Source: Pohlia nutans (taxonomy: Eukaryota > Streptophyta > Bryopsida > Bryales > Mniaceae). From it: 64,000 bases of DNA. The stretch's first letter is position 1. Each line of letters begins with the position of its first letter. Below the pieces are notes generated by a model, which was not told where the DNA came from, did no database searches, and saw nothing but the letters and a program-made list of their open reading frames with translations. This document shows positions 60,155-64,000 of the stretch, one piece after another. Position numbers and translations under genes: made by a program. Location: positions 10,294,501 through 10,358,500 of the forward strand of contig CM040086.1 of assembly GCA_022496805.1 (NCBI GenBank), given 5' to 3'.

Positions 60155-60606
60155 GAGCATCCGCACCGTTTCTCTAGATTGGAGACTCGCTGCAAGTGTT
60201 TTAACGGGCTCTGGAGTAAGGATGAGACTCGCCAAAATATTCGTGCTTCACCGTGGCTCACGAAACCCGAGTACAAACGCGGATCGTGGGCCGGTTTCCA
60301 GGGTCTGGTATCGCGGGATCTGACCGGTTTAGACTGCCACGCAGGCTGAGGTGGCGGAGGAGGGGAGGCGAATCTAAAAAACAGAATCCACATCCGAAAC
60401 CCAAATAGAGCAAGATCGATGTCTGATTTGTTTGTGTTTGGGCGTGCAAGAAACGCAGAGACTCTGTAGAATGACGAGTCTGCGAAAATTTTAACGAGGC
60501 CACGAGCAGATTTGGCCTTGCGCGAGTACCGGTGAGGGAGGAGTTGAAGCCCGGGCCCGCAATACCCTGTTGCGGTCGAGTATAGCAAGCCCCGGTGCAG
60601 ATGCTC
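60155..60606. mobile_element. PIF/Harbinger-like element, GC-rich, 452 bp
   Basis: TAA at 60152-60154 and 60607-60609. Ends GAGCATCCGCACCG and, inverted, GAGCATCTGCACCG. It is strikingly GC-rich compared with its surroundings. An open frame on the minus strand (60070-60588) runs out through the left terminus and looks fortuitous. Confidence 0.75.
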
Positions 60607-60847
60607 TAAACAAATACCCTACGTCATGGTCAGTTTCGACATTAATTAATTTTTGTCGAAAAGTGCCACATGTCATTTTGTAATTAGTTTATGGGTAACG
60701 TGGACCTCTCAAAGTATGATGTGGAAATTAGATTTCGACACAATACTGTCCGAATCTGACCCTCACATATGGTAGTTCATACAATGGTCTCTGAGGCCGG
60801 AGGTGGAAATTATTAAAAGTCTTACAATGAATGGCGTATTTAGTCCC

Positions 60848-61218
60848 TTAACCCTCAAACGTCAAAGTAAGCCCCATGGGCTTATTTAATGAGAATAAGA
60901 GAATAATGAAGAAGAAAGTGGATTTTCTCAACCAAATCAAGCGAGAATTGGTGCGTTGGAAAGCTATCGAAAAAGCAATCTAAATTCCAAATTTGCGCCT
61001 CATTTGAGAGATTGTGGAATCGTTGGTAAGCACTCAAAGTTATCAAATTGAACAAGTTTTGAGGTTGGAGCAGTTGAGGTCGTTTTCTGAAAAGTGCCGC
61101 AATAATGCTGGCCAGTACAGTTGTTTTTTTTTCCAAAAAACCATTTTTTTTATCGCCTCCAAAATTTAGATGCCTTTTGAGCTGCCCCGCCTAGGCCCTC
61201 TTGACGTTTAAGGGTTAA
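60848..61218. mobile_element. piggyBac-like TTAA MITE, subfamily G, 371 bp
   Basis: TTAA at 60848-60851 and 61215-61218. Ends CCCTCAAACGTCAA and, inverted, CCCTTAAACGTCAA. Subterminal AAGCCCCATGGGCTT as in 33491. Confidence 0.8.
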
Positions 61219-61737
61219 CGTGCCAATGTGCACTATGTGGACGATGCCCAAATCGAAATGATTAGATCCTCATCCAAATTCAACAATTTTCATCCACCAA
61301 AATTTATGTTGGTTCTAGAGCAAGTTGACTATCCTTTGTACGGTTTGGATTTTCAAAATAGGTTATTATGATTTTTTTCAAAACAACAGAATTGGTTTAT
61401 GTCCAGTTTCATTCTTAGTTCAAAAAGCGTGACCTTAAAGATGATTTTTCAAAATAAGTAGAATCAAATAATGGAAACCATACGATCTCGTAGTGCTTGT
61501 TATTCCAATTTCATTACCATATTTTAAATTCTTCTGTGCTACGTTGGAATTTTTGATTGAATTCCAAGAGAAAAACTTGCAAAATTAATTTAAAAATATT
61601 AAATAAAATAGAATAAATCCAACCGTACAAATTTGATCTTCACATTGACATTTACAACATTGCTTCAACCCCGTTTTCGGTTTTCATCAAACATTTTATA
61701 TTGCTTCTTTGAAAATAGTGTCGAATCGGGACGTTAA
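61215..61737 (+). mobile_element. TTAA element, subfamily L, 523 bp
   Basis: Shares TTAA 61215-61218 with the previous element; right TTAA at 61734-61737. Ends CGTGCCAATG and, inverted, CGTCCCGATTC. Homologous to 43814-44351. Confidence 0.7.
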
Positions 61738-62218
61738 AGGGTTCAAGGAAAATTGATGTCTTTCACAACATTCAATAGCATGCAATGTCTATGCCTTAAC
61801 TCTATAGTAAATGGTGTGGAATATTCCACACCCAACAATACTTCATAGCTAAGTGAACATGTGGAGGCTCAAGGTGATGAGCAAAATGGATGAAAGAAAG
61901 GCAGTGGGCATGAAGGCTACTAAATACTATGTTAACCGCAATTCATCCAAAGGTGAAGAGAAAGTGTCCCTCGACACTACATAGGAGTTTTCCACTTGTC
62001 ATTTCCATTTTCATTAAGAGTGTCATGTTCTTTCCAAGCAATGAGAGTGGCATGAGGTGGCATGCCATATTTATTATAAAGTTGCCATATGTCATTGAAA
62101 TACTACATTCATTTAATTTTTCTTACGAGGTCACTATATCTCCCTAGAGTTAAATAGTGTCTAGGTTAAAAATAGCGTCTTGGGACACTAAATTTGCCAT
62201 TTAGTGTTAGTAGTGCTT
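61738..62218. other. Spacer
   Basis: No gene or clear element; a short palindrome GTGGAATATTCCAC at about 61815. Confidence 0.4.
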
Positions 62219-63202
62219 TTAACCCCTCACCGCCTGAAGTCCAAACACGTGTAAAAGCTGACTTGCTTTTCAAGTCCTATAAGTCTAAATCTCAGTGAGC
62301 TATGAAAATCTCAACCGTACAATATTGTAGTGTGCATGTTGTAGATGGTGTGAAAAAAATTTGGGGTCATTTGACCGTATAGATTGAAAGATTATAATGT
62401 TTTAGTGTTGAAAAAAGATGCTGAAATTTTCTTAAAAACACATTTGGATGTGAAATTCGATTTCTAAACCTACTCAAATGAAAAAAAATTAAACTTCAAA
62501 GTGATTCAAACCAAAAGACAAACACTTTGGTGAAAAAAAATCTCATTCAATTGACTCATTGTGTCTGCAAAATTGTTTTGAAATGTCAAAAAACAATGAA
62601 AAAAGTAGCAAAAAATCACATCTATGTATGAACCTCCCTCTACTAAAATGCTTCTCAGTCACTCATAACCTCTTGGATTCATATGAAATTTTACTCTTAT
62701 AAACAAGACTAGTATGCGCAACTTTTCCAACAAAAATTATTGAAAACGGACCATGTATGAAGAAGTTATAAGCTGCCGAAGTTCATTGTAATTCAAAAAT
62801 GTCTGGATTTTGAACTTCGAAATGCTCCCAAACATTCAAAACTTGGATTGACATGAAAATTTCACCACAATAACTAGGCTTTATTGGGAACAAAACTCAA
62901 TTTTTTAATATTGAAAACGAACATTTGATGAGAAAGATACAAACCCCCGAAGTTGCAGCCATCATAATGCAGTGAGGTGAACTCAAATTGAACCTGTGAA
63001 CTTCGAATGGCTCTCAAAAACTCAGAACATCTTGGATTGATCTGAAAATTTTACCATCAAAACTAAACTAATATGCGCAACTTTCCCAAGTGAACAAGTT
63101 TTTATTGAATTCGGACATTGGATGAAAAAGTTACAGCACTTTGAATTTTACTGCAAGACTATGAGAGGACACTTTTCGTCCCCTTGGGCGGTGAGGGGTT
63201 AA
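62219..63202 (+). mobile_element. piggyBac-like TTAA element, subfamily F, 984 bp, with internal tandem repeats
   Basis: TTAA at 62219-62222 and 63199-63202. Ends CCCCTCACCGCC and GGCGGTGAGGGG are perfect over 12 bp. Three diverged repeats of 170-190 bp begin at about 62671, 62841 and 63031 (CTTGGATT..., then TATGCGCAACTTT..., then GATGAAAAAGTTA-like). Confidence 0.8.
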
Positions 63203-63254
63203 ACTCATGTAAACTTAATCACTACAATATCAAAAGAGTTTTCTTTTTGACACT

Positions 63255-63836
63255 TTAACCCCTAAACGTACCATGGTGTTCTTAGAAATGATGATTTAAA
63301 AAAAATCATCATAAAGTACTAATTAGGAGAATATTTTGCAATTGATATACAAATGAAAGTTCTAGATTTTGAATTTTAGATTGCATCCGTACGGTTTGAT
63401 TCATCAATACTATCACCAAAATTTCATTATAAAATTTGAAAGTTAAAATTAAAAATTATTTCTTAATTCAATTACAAACAAAATTTTAATATTTTTTTAG
63501 TAGTATTTTTTGGAATGAATTTGAAATGAGATACTCTTAAATGTGGTGATTTTTTGAAAATTTTGTGCTAATTAAGTCTATGACCTCATCTTTGCAAAGC
63601 CACTTTTCAATTACAATCAATGCAATTTTGGCTTGGTTAACAAGTTGTCATACTTCTACATTTGTAATTTTAGAAAAACATGTACTCTAGTTTCACCAAA
63701 TCTAACCATTGAATAAGACATCAACTTCATGAATCATCTCCAAAATATTAAATGACTTTCATCCAAGCGTTGATGAGAACGTAGGGTGAGTTTGAATCTG
63801 TTAGTTGAACTGAACGTTGTGACGTTTAGGGGTTAA
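63255..63836 (+). mobile_element. piggyBac-like TTAA element, subfamily B, 582 bp
   Basis: TTAA at 63255-63258 and 63833-63836. Ends CCCCTAAACGTACC and GTGACGTTTAGGGG. Near full-length partner of 47651-48238. Confidence 0.85.
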
Positions 63837-64000
63837 TGTCCAAAACTAGTTTTTTAACACCAAATTGACCAAAAATAAATAAAAAATTCAATGTTCACAC
63901 CAATATTATTTTTTTAGTAATGATTTTGCAAAATTATTCTCTACAACTAAGTGGGATTGTTGCCAAACAACCTATCACATTTTTTTGTTGTTAAAGCAAC

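Noticed and set aside
60070..60588. 172-codon minus-strand open frame
   Set aside because: Lies almost entirely within a GC-rich PIF-like MITE and crosses its terminus; no domain, and GC-rich DNA has few stops by chance.

Overview
This is a nuclear, gene-poor, AT-rich stretch of a plant genome. The plant call rests on a five-exon alkaline/neutral invertase (GH100) gene on the minus strand at 17575-20821, and on plant-type mobile elements: Stowaway ends (CTCCCTCTGTCCCAAAG, TA target), CACTAGTAGAAA termini, and PIF/Harbinger-like elements with TTA/TAA duplications. I cannot name the species. A non-seed plant is a guess, based mainly on the abundance of piggyBac-like TTAA elements, which I do not associate with seed plants.

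Layout. 1-7.4 kb: a CACTA-like microelement, then a decayed element that starts TTAA-CCCTTTCAAGCG and carries a broken reading frame resembling the N-terminal part of a piggyBac transposase, then two PIF/Harbinger-like elements. 7.9-9.5 kb: a GC-richer island with a possible small spliced gene that I do not recognise. 9.6-14.8 kb: small TIR elements and one element with arms of about 260 bp. 15-22.1 kb: the invertase with its putative TATA promoter, a repeat-containing leader and a likely transcribed 3' region. 22.2-28.5 kb: short non-LTR insertions, one with a 14-bp target duplication, and otherwise unassigned AT-rich DNA. 28.5-63.8 kb: essentially a stack of mobile elements with no convincing host gene.

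The dominant signal is a family cluster of about 25 elements. Most are bounded by TTAA-CCCCTAAACG... and ...CGTTTAGGGG-TTAA; one divergent subfamily (L) starts TTAACGTSC instead. TTAA occurs at both ends with no further flanking duplication, and several neighbours share one TTAA. This is the signature of piggyBac-type transposition. The members fall into subfamilies (A, B, C, D, F, G, L and singletons) that share ends but differ inside, as expected of non-autonomous elements mobilised by a transposase in trans. The decayed element at 173 is a candidate relative of that source. Other families are a TACCGTAG group, PIF/Harbinger-like elements, Stowaway MITEs, CACTA microelements, foldback hairpins and a retroposon pair. 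Nesting is clear enough in several places to read the order of insertion.

Only the invertase is a confident protein-coding gene. The other open frames are short, AT-biased or lie inside elements, and I have not called them genes.
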